Assembly (NCBI GenBank): GCA_031265635.1
Contig: JAISCK010000215.1
Span: 1 to 9,314, forward strand
DNA from: Spirochaetaceae bacterium
Lineage (GTDB): Bacteria > Spirochaetota > Spirochaetia > Treponematales > Breznakiellaceae
Direction: 5' to 3'
Length of the DNA stretch: 9,314 nucleotides
How positions within the stretch are numbered: position 1 is the first letter of the stretch; each line of letters opens with the position of its first letter. Shown here piece by piece: positions 1 to 6,141 of this stretch. The position numbers were made by a program, and so were the translations under genes. Under the pieces are notes generated by a model, which searched no databases, was not told where the DNA came from, and saw only the letters and a program-made list of their open reading frames with translations.

Positions 1-51
1 GCTAAAGCCTTCGCGCCATCACGGCATACGGCGGCCTTTATCGGCGCTACG

Positions 52-89
52 CCGCGCTGCATGTGTTCATCCACACGCTGCGCGTGCGG
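52..89. other. GC-rich imperfect hairpin upstream of first lipoprotein gene
   Basis: An imperfect inverted repeat read by eye. Outer pairs join 52-57 with 84-89 (one G-T wobble). After a small internal loop, 59-61 pair with 79-81 and 63-66 with 73-76, leaving a 6-nt loop. There is no T-tract on its right side, so it does not look like a classical terminator for a gene to the left. It sits just before the 36-nt block shared with the next gene. A comparable GC-rich hairpin lies in the same relative place before the second lipoprotein gene, so the two leaders are similar in architecture as well as in sequence. No gene is visible in positions 1-151. Confidence 0.35.
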
Positions 90-100
90 AGGTCGGGCGG

Positions 101-136
101 GGGGTCCGCTGGTTTCCGCGCTTATTCCATAAAGAA
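101..136 (+). repeat. Leader repeat, copy 1 (36 nt)
   Basis: This block matches positions 649-684 without gaps at 31 of 36 bases. The best-conserved core is TTTCCGCGCT, followed by ATTCC and TAAAGAA. It ends next to the Shine-Dalgarno sequence of the first lipoprotein gene. The shared position before two different lipoprotein genes suggests a common 5' leader or control element, or a dispersed repeat that travels with such genes. No clear -35/-10 pair was found inside it. Confidence 0.6.
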
Positions 137-151
137 GGAAGGTCTTTGAAA

Positions 152-589
152 ATGAAAAACAAATGGTTTGTTGGTCTCGGCGTTCTTTTGGTTTTTTGGT
201 TTGTTCTGGTTGGTTGTGATACTGGCACAGGTGATACTGGCAACGGCAGCGATGTTAATCTTCAAGGTCAGTGGAAGTCGGATACTTCTGGAATAGTTGT
301 TATTGTCTTCGGGGATACTATCTTTTCGGAATATAGGGATGGTGTACCTCTCAGAAAAGCGACATTTACTGCCGCCTTCGAGGACTTTCCCGATTATTTA
401 GGAAGAATAGTAATGCCCTGGCAACAAACTCACCAGTGGAATAGCGGTACTAGCCAGTGGGTTGCTGACACCTCTGCTTCTGGTACGGCCTACTTGTATT
501 TTGAGCATGATTATACCCATTTTAGTTCTGCTTGGACAATTGGTAATGAAAAAAATTATGAAAAAGGAAACTGGATAACGGAACCATAA
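152..589 (+). CDS. Small lipoprotein of unknown function
   Basis: This encodes a 145-residue protein with a lipoprotein signal peptide: K2-K4, a hydrophobic stretch at 6-20, and the lipobox LVGC with the lipidated cysteine at residue 22. A Gly/Thr/Asp-rich linker follows (about 23-35), then a single beta-rich domain beginning GQWKSD and containing many aromatic residues. It is probably exported and anchored to a membrane through its lipid. ATG 152 is chosen because GGAAGG at 137-142 lies 9 nt upstream; an in-frame TTG at 146 is too close to that site. I do not recognise the family. The G-x-W start followed by alternating strands recalls the C-terminal region of the next gene and, loosely, lipocalin-like folds, but that is only a resemblance. 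The gene is visibly more AT-rich than its neighbours, which may reflect recent acquisition or different selection. Confidence 0.75.
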   Translation: MKNKWFVGLGVLLVFWFVLVGCDTGTGDTGNGSDVNLQGQWKSDTSGIVVIVFGDTIFSEYRDGVPLRKATFTAAFEDFPDYLGRIVMPWQQTHQWNSGTSQWVADTSASGTAYLYFEHDYTHFSSAWTIGNEKNYEKGNWITEP

Positions 590-615
590 TAAGATAGACG
601 GAGGATTCCTCGCTA

Positions 616-652
616 CCCCATGCCCCCCCGCTATCCGTGGCGGGCCGTGGGG
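616..652. other. Strong GC-rich hairpin between the lipoprotein genes
   Basis: Positions 616-622 pair with 646-652 (one T-G wobble), 624-626 with 642-644, and 628-631 with 637-640, around a 5-nt loop at 632-636. It starts 27 nt after the stop of the first lipoprotein gene. It could end or attenuate that transcript, but only a short mixed pyrimidine run (CTCTTGTTT) follows, not a proper U-tract. Its right arm overlaps the first bases of the second leader repeat. It could therefore instead be part of the leader of the downstream gene. Confidence 0.4.
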
Positions 653-684
653 ACCTCTTGTTTCCGCGCTCATTCCGTAAAGAA
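649..684 (+). repeat. Leader repeat, copy 2 (36 nt)
   Basis: This is the second copy of the block at 101-136, with five substitutions and no gaps. It ends 23 nt before the ATG of the second lipoprotein gene. The Shine-Dalgarno sequence GAAGGAG (694-700) follows it, so the relative order (hairpin, block, SD, lipoprotein start) is the same as in copy 1. Confidence 0.6.
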
Positions 685-707
685 AAATATAACGAAGGAG
701 AAAAACG

Positions 708-1721
708 ATGAAAAAGACTTTATTGAAGCTGGCGGCGGCGTTTGCCGCGCTGGCGGTATTGGCGATAGTAGGCTGCTCCAACCCTTCGGGCGATTCTAAG
801 GACCCTGTCGTAACTTCGGTCACCGTTACCGGAGGTTATTGTGTTCCGGGAGGCACTATTCAGGTTAACGCTACAGTCAATGGGACAGGCAGCCCGTCCC
901 AGGCCGTAACATGGGAGGTAAGCGGCGGATCAAGCTCAATTTCGGAAAGCGGTCTTCTTAGCGTCGCCGCGGGAGAAACAGACGGAACCGTCCTTACCGT
1001 AACCGCTACGTCCCAGTATGACACCGGCAAAACAGGCGCCGCCGCGATAACCGTCGTTCCTGCCTCCGGCATTTTCGTAATCCGCCCCACCAGCAACGTC
1101 GAAACCGTCGGCACTCCTTCCGCAACCTTCTACGGCTCCGGCGCGGCCTTTACCGTTACCAACAATGGAACGATAGACAATACCGTTACCTGGTCGTTAA
1201 GCGGAAACAGCAATGCCGGAACAACTATCGGTTCAACAAGCGGCGTGCTTTCCGTTCATTCGGAGGATCACGGAAAATCCCTGACCATAACGGCAAACGG
1301 CGGCAGTGGCGTTATCTTTACCGATACCGTTACCGCCGTCGCCTATCTCCCCTCCGCCTGCTATGGAACATGGACCGGCACGGGGACATTCTCTAACGGT
1401 GCAACCCGCACCATCGCCGCTAACAATTTCGCTTATGATAAGTCTACCAGTCCTACCGCTGCTTACACCATTGCCAACCCAACCTGGTCCGCCATAACGC
1501 AGGCCGCCGCCTCATCAGAAATTGGTTATTCTCTTCCCAATAGTGATTACTATGACGGCTACAAACTCTCCGGCTCTGTCAGCGGGGCAACGGGCTGGCC
1601 CGCAGACGGGAATTGGGAAGGTGTGGTTAAAGCAGGCGCTTTTTTCCTTAAAAAGGACGATCCGGCCATAGCGCTTATAATGGATTCCGGCAACCAAGCT
1701 TTTACGTTTGCAAAGCAGTAA
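708..1721 (+). CDS. Lipoprotein with two Ig-like (BIG2-type) repeats
   Basis: This encodes a 337-residue exported lipoprotein. The signal peptide has K2-K3-K7, an Ala/Leu-rich core and the lipobox IVGC with Cys23. Two Ig-like repeats follow at about residues 33-117 and 120-213. Both carry the BIG2-type signature VTW-x-(V/L)-SG, then SG-(L/V)-LSV, then a Gly and LT-(V/I)-TA, with a 93-residue offset between the two VTW motifs. The last part (about 217-337) starts with YGTWTGTG and is a separate beta-rich domain I do not recognise. The start is supported by GAAGGAG at 694-700, 7 nt before the ATG. BIG2 domains occur in bacterial surface proteins, often in adhesion, so a cell-envelope or surface role is inferred; the partner is unknown. 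The gene ends 10 bp before the converging protease gene, with no terminator between them. Confidence 0.85.
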   Translation: MKKTLLKLAAAFAALAVLAIVGCSNPSGDSKDPVVTSVTVTGGYCVPGGTIQVNATVNGTGSPSQAVTWEVSGGSSSISESGLLSVAAGETDGTVLTVTATSQYDTGKTGAAAITVVPASGIFVIRPTSNVETVGTPSATFYGSGAAFTVTNNGTIDNTVTWSLSGNSNAGTTIGSTSGVLSVHSEDHGKSLTITANGGSGVIFTDTVTAVAYLPSACYGTWTGTGTFSNGATRTIAANNFAYDKSTSPTAAYTIANPTWSAITQAAASSEIGYSLPNSDYYDGYKLSGSVSGATGWPADGNWEGVVKAGAFFLKKDDPAIALIMDSGNQAFTFAKQ

Positions 1722-1731
1722 GGGCGCGGTC

Positions 1732-4700
1732 CTACACGGGCAGTTCCTCTGCCCTGACGCCGAGTTTTGCCGCCGCCTTTTCGGCGCTGTCCCTGCCTGA
1801 GAGTATGGCCGTTTTGCCCCGGTCCATGACCGAGGCAAGGCGGCCCGCCGCTTCCTGAATTTCTTTTCCCGGTATCCCGGTAAAATCCTTAAGTTTTGAG
1901 ATAAGAAAACGGTTTTCTATGCCGTAGAGCCAGCGGAGGAAATCCGCGCCGCCCTTTTCCGCGCTGGTCCTGGGCCTGGTTTCCTTTGCGTACGCGCCGA
2001 TGACAATCTTTTCGAGTTCGTCGGGGTCTATGGGCGTTTTGGCGGTTCTTTTTAAGATTGAACCAAAGGCTTCAAGGGAACGCGGGGGATCGGGGTCCCG
2101 GTAGCTTGCCATGACAAAAACATTTTCCATGCGGTCGGGAGAGGCAAAGGCCCCGTAAGCGCCGCCCCGCATGCGTATGTCCTCCCAGAGCGCGCCGGTG
2201 GAAAGCAGGTGGCTTAAAATGAGTTCCGCCGACTGCTCCCTGCTCGCGTAGGCGGTCCCGTTCAGGGCCAGGGCGGCAAAGCCGACCTGAAGGGAAGGGG
2301 AGGCGAAGACAGAAGCCGCGCCCGCCTTTGGATAGAAATTTTCCGCCGGGACGCTTTCGGCGCAGCGGGGGCGGGGAGGGCCCAGCAACGGAAAGCGTTT
2401 TTCCAGGGCCTTCAGTGCCCTTTCCACGGCGTTTTCTTCGCCGGTGATGTTGACCAGGAGCCCGCCGCGCTTTCTCAGCGCGTCCTGTATGGCAAGGCAT
2501 TTTCTGGCTGCCTCGGCCGGGCCTGTTTCGGCCAGGCCGTGAACAAAGGCAAGCTGGTCAAGGCCGTTCCAGACCTCGTCCACAGCGCGGGAACGGGAAA
2601 AGAGCCTCGCGGCGATTCCTCCGGCGTAGAGATGGCCCCTGGGGGCAAGGCCTGAGTCGAGGTCGTTTTTCATTTCAGGAATGAGGTCCTCAAAGCGCCG
2701 CGCATTGCCGAAATCAGCCTCGGTGATGACTGCCCAAACCAGGTCCAGGGCTTCTTCAATCTTTTCGTCCAGAAATTTGAGCCTGTAGATAATCCAGTCC
2801 CTGCCGCCGAGATCAAAGACGCCTGAGGGAGTTGCCAGGGTCCGCGCCATGCCGGGAGCAAGGGAGCCTGTTTCCAGTATGGCGTGAAAACCCCCGGTGG
2901 TTCTGGCGAGGAGGCTTGAGACTTTGCCGTAATCCATGCCGGGGAGGCCCATCGCGCCGGTCGAGCGCGCGTACAGGGGAAACCAGGGGTAAAACTCAGG
3001 GGTGAATATATCAAGGGGAAAGGCGAAGTCCATATAGGTAATGCCGTTGGTAAAGAGGGGGTGGGTCATCACCGGAAGGCCTGAAACATCGTAGAGTTTC
3101 CGGGGAACTTCTTCCACCGTGGTGTCAAGTTCCCCCCGCGAAAGATGGGGAATTGCCGCGAGGTCTTCTTTTTTGTCCTTTTCGCCCTGTATCGCCTCAA
3201 GTTTCCGTGACTGTTCGGCTATGGCTTCCCTCTCGGCCCTGCCCATGGACTGGGCCTTTTCCTCAAGCCGTAACGCGAGGGCGGCCTCTTCCCGCGGAAG
3301 CAGGGTTTCGTCCGGTTCCACAAAGACCAGGGCCCGGTGGGGATTGTCGATAAGGTATTTTCCGATGAGTTCTTCAAAATAGCGGTTTTTCCCGGAAGCT
3401 CCCGTGATGCCGAGCCTTTCTTTGAGCAGGGAAAAGTCCGGTTCAAAGAGCAGCGAATCCCAGGGTTTGCCGCCGTGGAGCCAGGACCTGAGGGAACGTC
3501 TGAGCCACACCAGTGAATAGGGTCCGCCTGAGCGGCGTATTTCACGATGGGAAAATTCCATTGACAAAAGGGCGGCCTCTATTTCTTCGCCGGGCATGCC
3601 TTCCCTGCGGAGCCTGTCAAGTTCGTTGAGAATAAAGGGACCGACCTTCGCCTTGTTTTCCCTGTCCACGCCCCGCAGCCCGGCGGTAAAGACCGTTTCC
3701 CTGAGTTCGCTTTCGAGGCCCGACGCCGGCGCCAAATCTTCGCCCAGGCGGGATTCGATGAGGGCCATGGTGAGGGGAGAGCCGTCGTGGCCCATAAGGG
3801 TTTCGGCCAGGGCGGCGAGGGCAAGGGTCTCCCCGGTGTCCGCGAAATCCGAACAAAGCCAGGAAAGGAGCACCGTGGCCTTTTTCTCGTCGCCCCCCGC
3901 CGGGCAGGGTATGACAAGGTTCCGGGGGCTGTCCCAGGGTTTTGCCCTGCGTATATCCGGCGCGGTCCTGCCCGCTTCAAGGTCCGAAAGGAATTTGTCA
4001 TTGAGAAAGGCAAGCTGCTTTTCCGTCGGGATGTTTCCGGCAAGGAAAATTCTGCAATTTGCCGGAGCGTAGTAGGCGCGGTGAAAACTTTTAAGGCCCT
4101 CCCAGGAAAGCTCGCCGATATTTTTGGGGTTTCCTCCTGAATCATGGGCATAGACCGTATCGGGAAGCACCGAGGCTACCGACCAGTGGCCCGCGGTGTT
4201 TTCAAGGGAAGAATAGGCGCCTTTCATTTCGTTATACACAACGCCGCTTATCTCAAGCCGTTCTCTTTCTGAATTTCCGGCGGGGGGGACAAAGAAGAGC
4301 CTGTGGCCTTCCTGCTGAAAGGTCCATTCGGCAAGGAGGGGCCTGAATACCGCGTCCCCGTAAACCGCCATGAGGTTAAAATAATCCCGCTCGTCGGTAG
4401 AGCTTGCCGGATACACCGTTTTGTCGGGATAGGTCATGGCGTTGAGAAAGGTCTGGAGGCTTCCCTGCGCCAGCACGATGAAGGCGTCTTTAAGGGGATA
4501 ACGCGCGGAGCCGCAGAGTACCGAATGTTCCAGTATATGGGCCGCCCCGGTGGAATCGGAAGGAGGCGTCTTGAAGGCAAAGGCAAAAAGATTTTCGCTG
4601 TCGTCGTTGAGTATATGAAACACTTCCGCGCCGCTTGCCCTGTGGCGCGCCCATATACCCAGGGCCCGGAGTTCTTCCAGTTCTTTTACTTCGATGATTT

Positions 4701-4758
4701 CGAATCCGCTTTCAAGCGTATCGCCGGCACAGAGTGTGGTTGTCATGCTTGTCCCCAT
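1732..4758 (-). CDS. M16C zinc metalloprotease (PreP/Cym1-like, insulinase family)
   Basis: This encodes a 1008-residue protein, the usual length for the M16C (presequence protease) branch of inverted zincins. The zinc motif HILEH is at residues 74-78 (H74 and H78 ligands, E77 catalytic base). The third ligand is E177 in VYNEMKG, a classic M16C motif. The C-terminal half keeps RGGAYG at 864-869, the Arg/Tyr motif that helps substrate binding in this family. The two halves are joined by a charged helical linker at about 488-535. M16C enzymes enclose and degrade short unfolded peptides. No signal peptide is seen, so a cytoplasmic peptide-clearing role is inferred. The gene lies 9 bp after the fliG-like gene on the same strand and is probably co-transcribed. 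ATG 4758 lacks a Shine-Dalgarno sequence. Met5 at 4746 follows GGGGACAAGC and is a plausible alternative start. All key residues are intact. Confidence 0.93.
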   Translation of the reverse strand: MGTSMTTTLCAGDTLESGFEIIEVKELEELRALGIWARHRASGAEVFHILNDDSENLFAFAFKTPPSDSTGAAHILEHSVLCGSARYPLKDAFIVLAQGSLQTFLNAMTYPDKTVYPASSTDERDYFNLMAVYGDAVFRPLLAEWTFQQEGHRLFFVPPAGNSERERLEISGVVYNEMKGAYSSLENTAGHWSVASVLPDTVYAHDSGGNPKNIGELSWEGLKSFHRAYYAPANCRIFLAGNIPTEKQLAFLNDKFLSDLEAGRTAPDIRRAKPWDSPRNLVIPCPAGGDEKKATVLLSWLCSDFADTGETLALAALAETLMGHDGSPLTMALIESRLGEDLAPASGLESELRETVFTAGLRGVDRENKAKVGPFILNELDRLRREGMPGEEIEAALLSMEFSHREIRRSGGPYSLVWLRRSLRSWLHGGKPWDSLLFEPDFSLLKERLGITGASGKNRYFEELIGKYLIDNPHRALVFVEPDETLLPREEAALALRLEEKAQSMGRAEREAIAEQSRKLEAIQGEKDKKEDLAAIPHLSRGELDTTVEEVPRKLYDVSGLPVMTHPLFTNGITYMDFAFPLDIFTPEFYPWFPLYARSTGAMGLPGMDYGKVSSLLARTTGGFHAILETGSLAPGMARTLATPSGVFDLGGRDWIIYRLKFLDEKIEEALDLVWAVITEADFGNARRFEDLIPEMKNDLDSGLAPRGHLYAGGIAARLFSRSRAVDEVWNGLDQLAFVHGLAETGPAEAARKCLAIQDALRKRGGLLVNITGEENAVERALKALEKRFPLLGPPRPRCAESVPAENFYPKAGAASVFASPSLQVGFAALALNGTAYASREQSAELILSHLLSTGALWEDIRMRGGAYGAFASPDRMENVFVMASYRDPDPPRSLEAFGSILKRTAKTPIDPDELEKIVIGAYAKETRPRTSAEKGGADFLRWLYGIENRFLISKLKDFTGIPGKEIQEAAGRLASVMDRGKTAILSGRDSAEKAAAKLGVRAEELPV

Positions 4759-4767
4759 TATATAGAA

Positions 4768-5958
4768 TTATACGACAATATCGTTGTCATCCAAAAGCAG
4801 TATCTTTCCTTCTTCCCGGTTAAGCCTGAACCAGGTGAGGAATTCCCCGGTAACATCGTCTACATCCCGTTTTGGCACGGCGCCCAGTATTTCCCCTTCT
4901 TCCCTGACCTGGGTTTTGCGGTTTGCCGAAAGGTTGGCGTAGATTTTTTGGGCAAAGGCTTCGCCCTTGCCTTTGATCAGCAGGGCTATATCCCTGTCCG
5001 TCATGGACCTGAGTTTTGCCGCGAGGGGCTTGTCTTCCGCCCTCACAACATCGTCTATGGTGTTAAGGCGCTCCTGCATCTCACGTCCCAGTCCGGGGTC
5101 ATCTTCTTCAAGCTCGCTGAGTATGCGTTCCCCAAAACGCAGGTCCCCCTGTTTTAGTATGGCCGCCAGGGCCGCCGGGCCGTCAATCACGGCGGCTTCG
5201 GTTTTGTTGCCCAGGGCCCTGGCTTTTTCCCTCAGGCCCCCGGCTACCTGTTCGAGTACCTCGGGAGAGGTCCCGCCCAGGCGGGCGATGCGTTTTACTA
5301 TATCGTACTTTTTGTCCGGGCTTATGTTGGACAGCGCGGCGGCTGAACTTTTCGCGGAAAGGCGGGACAGTACCAGCGCGGCGGCGGCGCTTCCCTCGTT
5401 CCGCAGGAGCAGGGCTATCTGTTCGCCCGAAAATTCCTCAAGAAAAGAGAAGGGATGCTCCAGGCTTTCCGGGGCCGCCTTTCGGAGCAGGGCCTCTCCC
5501 TTTTCCTTCCCGAAGGCTTCGTACAGTATGCGCCGCGCCGCTTCGGGGCCGCCACGCACCGTTCCCGAATACCCGGAGGAACTAGCCAGAAGGTCCTTGA
5601 ATTCGTAGAGCGCGGCATCGGCTTCTTCGGCGGTGATGCCCCTGATTGAGGCGATTTCGGCGCTTATCTTTTCGACCTGGTCCTTGTCAAGTTCCGAAAG
5701 GATGCGCGCCGCTTCGGCGCTGCCTATGAGTATGAGGAATTTTGCCGCCCTGCGGTATTTTGACTCGTTCTTGTCCGCCTGAGCCTTTGGGGTCTTGAGG
5801 GTTTTAATAAAGCCCTTTTCCGCCGTGTGTGCTTTAGCTGCCGTTTCATGTTCTGATCCGGCACGTTTGGCGGCAGGGGGCCTGGCGTTTTGTTCCGGCC
5901 CGAGTGTCTTTTGATACGCGGCTATGCCCCGCGTGCCCGGGTTTTTGGATATGGGCAT
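4768..5958 (-). CDS. fliG1: Divergent FliG paralogue (FliG1-like flagellar switch protein)
   Basis: This encodes a 396-residue protein related to FliG, the rotor protein that links the flagellar MS ring to FliM and the stators. The FliG N domain is at about 67-165 (starting AAKFLILIGSAEAARIL), the middle domain at about 170-245 (with SPEVLEQV), and the C domain at about 258-385 (with GERILSELEEDDP and ALLIKGKGEAF). Residues 1-66 form a charged, low-complexity extension absent from ordinary FliG, which is about 330-345 residues. Hallmark motifs are changed. By hand alignment, EHPQ of the middle domain reads FSGE (176-179), and MFXF before the torque domain reads LNTI (298-301). The torque-helix acidic pair is conservatively EE (353-354), and the Arg of GPVR is Lys363. 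Spirochaetes commonly carry two FliG proteins, and the divergent one is called FliG1; in Borrelia it sits at one cell pole. I therefore favour FliG1 over the main rotor FliG. The downstream partner is the M16C protease gene. Confidence 0.8.
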   Translation of the reverse strand: MPISKNPGTRGIAAYQKTLGPEQNARPPAAKRAGSEHETAAKAHTAEKGFIKTLKTPKAQADKNESKYRRAAKFLILIGSAEAARILSELDKDQVEKISAEIASIRGITAEEADAALYEFKDLLASSSGYSGTVRGGPEAARRILYEAFGKEKGEALLRKAAPESLEHPFSFLEEFSGEQIALLLRNEGSAAAALVLSRLSAKSSAAALSNISPDKKYDIVKRIARLGGTSPEVLEQVAGGLREKARALGNKTEAAVIDGPAALAAILKQGDLRFGERILSELEEDDPGLGREMQERLNTIDDVVRAEDKPLAAKLRSMTDRDIALLIKGKGEAFAQKIYANLSANRKTQVREEGEILGAVPKRDVDDVTGEFLTWFRLNREEGKILLLDDNDIVV

Positions 5959-5963
5959 ACGCT

Positions 5964-5993
5964 ATAGTACGATGAAGGGGGAAAACCCGTCAA
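5964..5993 (-). promoter_or_regulatory. Sigma70-type promoter of the fliG-like/M16C pair
   Basis: On the reverse strand, TTGACG (5988-5993) and TACTAT (5964-5969) are separated by 18 bases. Each box differs from consensus at one position. The expected transcription start falls at or within a base or two of the ATG at 5958. In addition, an in-frame TAG (5964-5962) lies just upstream of the ATG, no Shine-Dalgarno is present, and no other plausible in-frame start precedes the FliG N domain. Leaderless initiation is therefore likely. A 5-bp inverted repeat, ACCCG (5985-5989) and CGGGT (6003-6007), overlaps the -35 box and could be an operator, but it is short. Confidence 0.6.
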
Positions 5994-6079
5994 TCACACA
6001 ACCGGGTAAACACGGGCGGCACAAGGGCGGCGTAAAAGGCTCATGGAGTTTATTCAACTTTATACAAGTATTATCAGAT

Positions 6080-6095
6080 GATTTTTAATAAAATC
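6080..6095. promoter_or_regulatory. AT-rich palindrome upstream of the PocR/AraC gene
   Basis: GATTTT (6080-6085) and AAAATC (6090-6095) are perfect inverted repeats around TAAT. The element sits about 46 bp before the ATG of the regulator gene, in the shared intergenic region 5959-6141. It could be an operator or a short transcript hairpin. AraC-family proteins usually bind direct repeats as well, so autoregulation is only a guess. Apart from this, the fliG promoter and a -10-like box, I see nothing else in this intergenic region. Confidence 0.3.
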
Positions 6096-6128
6096 TTTGG
6101 TTTTCTGTATTCCCTACTATAAGCAAAG

Positions 6129-6134
6129 TATAAT
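6129..6134 (+). promoter_or_regulatory. Perfect TATAAT just before the regulator ATG
   Basis: A consensus -10 hexamer ends 7 nt before ATG 6142. Transcription from it would start at or next to the ATG, giving a leaderless message like that inferred for the divergent gene. No convincing -35 hexamer lies 16-18 bp upstream, which lowers confidence. Confidence 0.3.
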
Positions 6135-6141
6135 CAAAGTG

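Noticed and set aside
688..693. TATAAC as a -10 box for the second lipoprotein gene
   Set aside because: Transcription would start after the strong Shine-Dalgarno at 694-700, and no -35 lies at the right distance.
398..823. 141-codon reverse open frame spanning the gap between the lipoprotein genes
   Set aside because: It crosses the hairpin and leader repeat and runs antisense to two genes with clear lipoprotein signals. Its composition does not look like a real protein.
1722..1731. Terminator between the converging lipoprotein and protease genes
   Set aside because: The gap is only 10 bp, with no inverted repeat or T-tract.
4303..5157. 284-codon open frame on the forward strand
   Set aside because: It lies antisense to the start of the M16C gene and the end of the fliG-like gene, both well supported by motifs. 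Its translation shows no recognisable domain, and long antisense frames are expected in GC-rich coding DNA.
6097..6141. TTG start giving a 15-residue longer regulator
   Set aside because: There is no Shine-Dalgarno before it, and the added residues overlap the -10-like box. ATG 6142 is preferred, though not proven.
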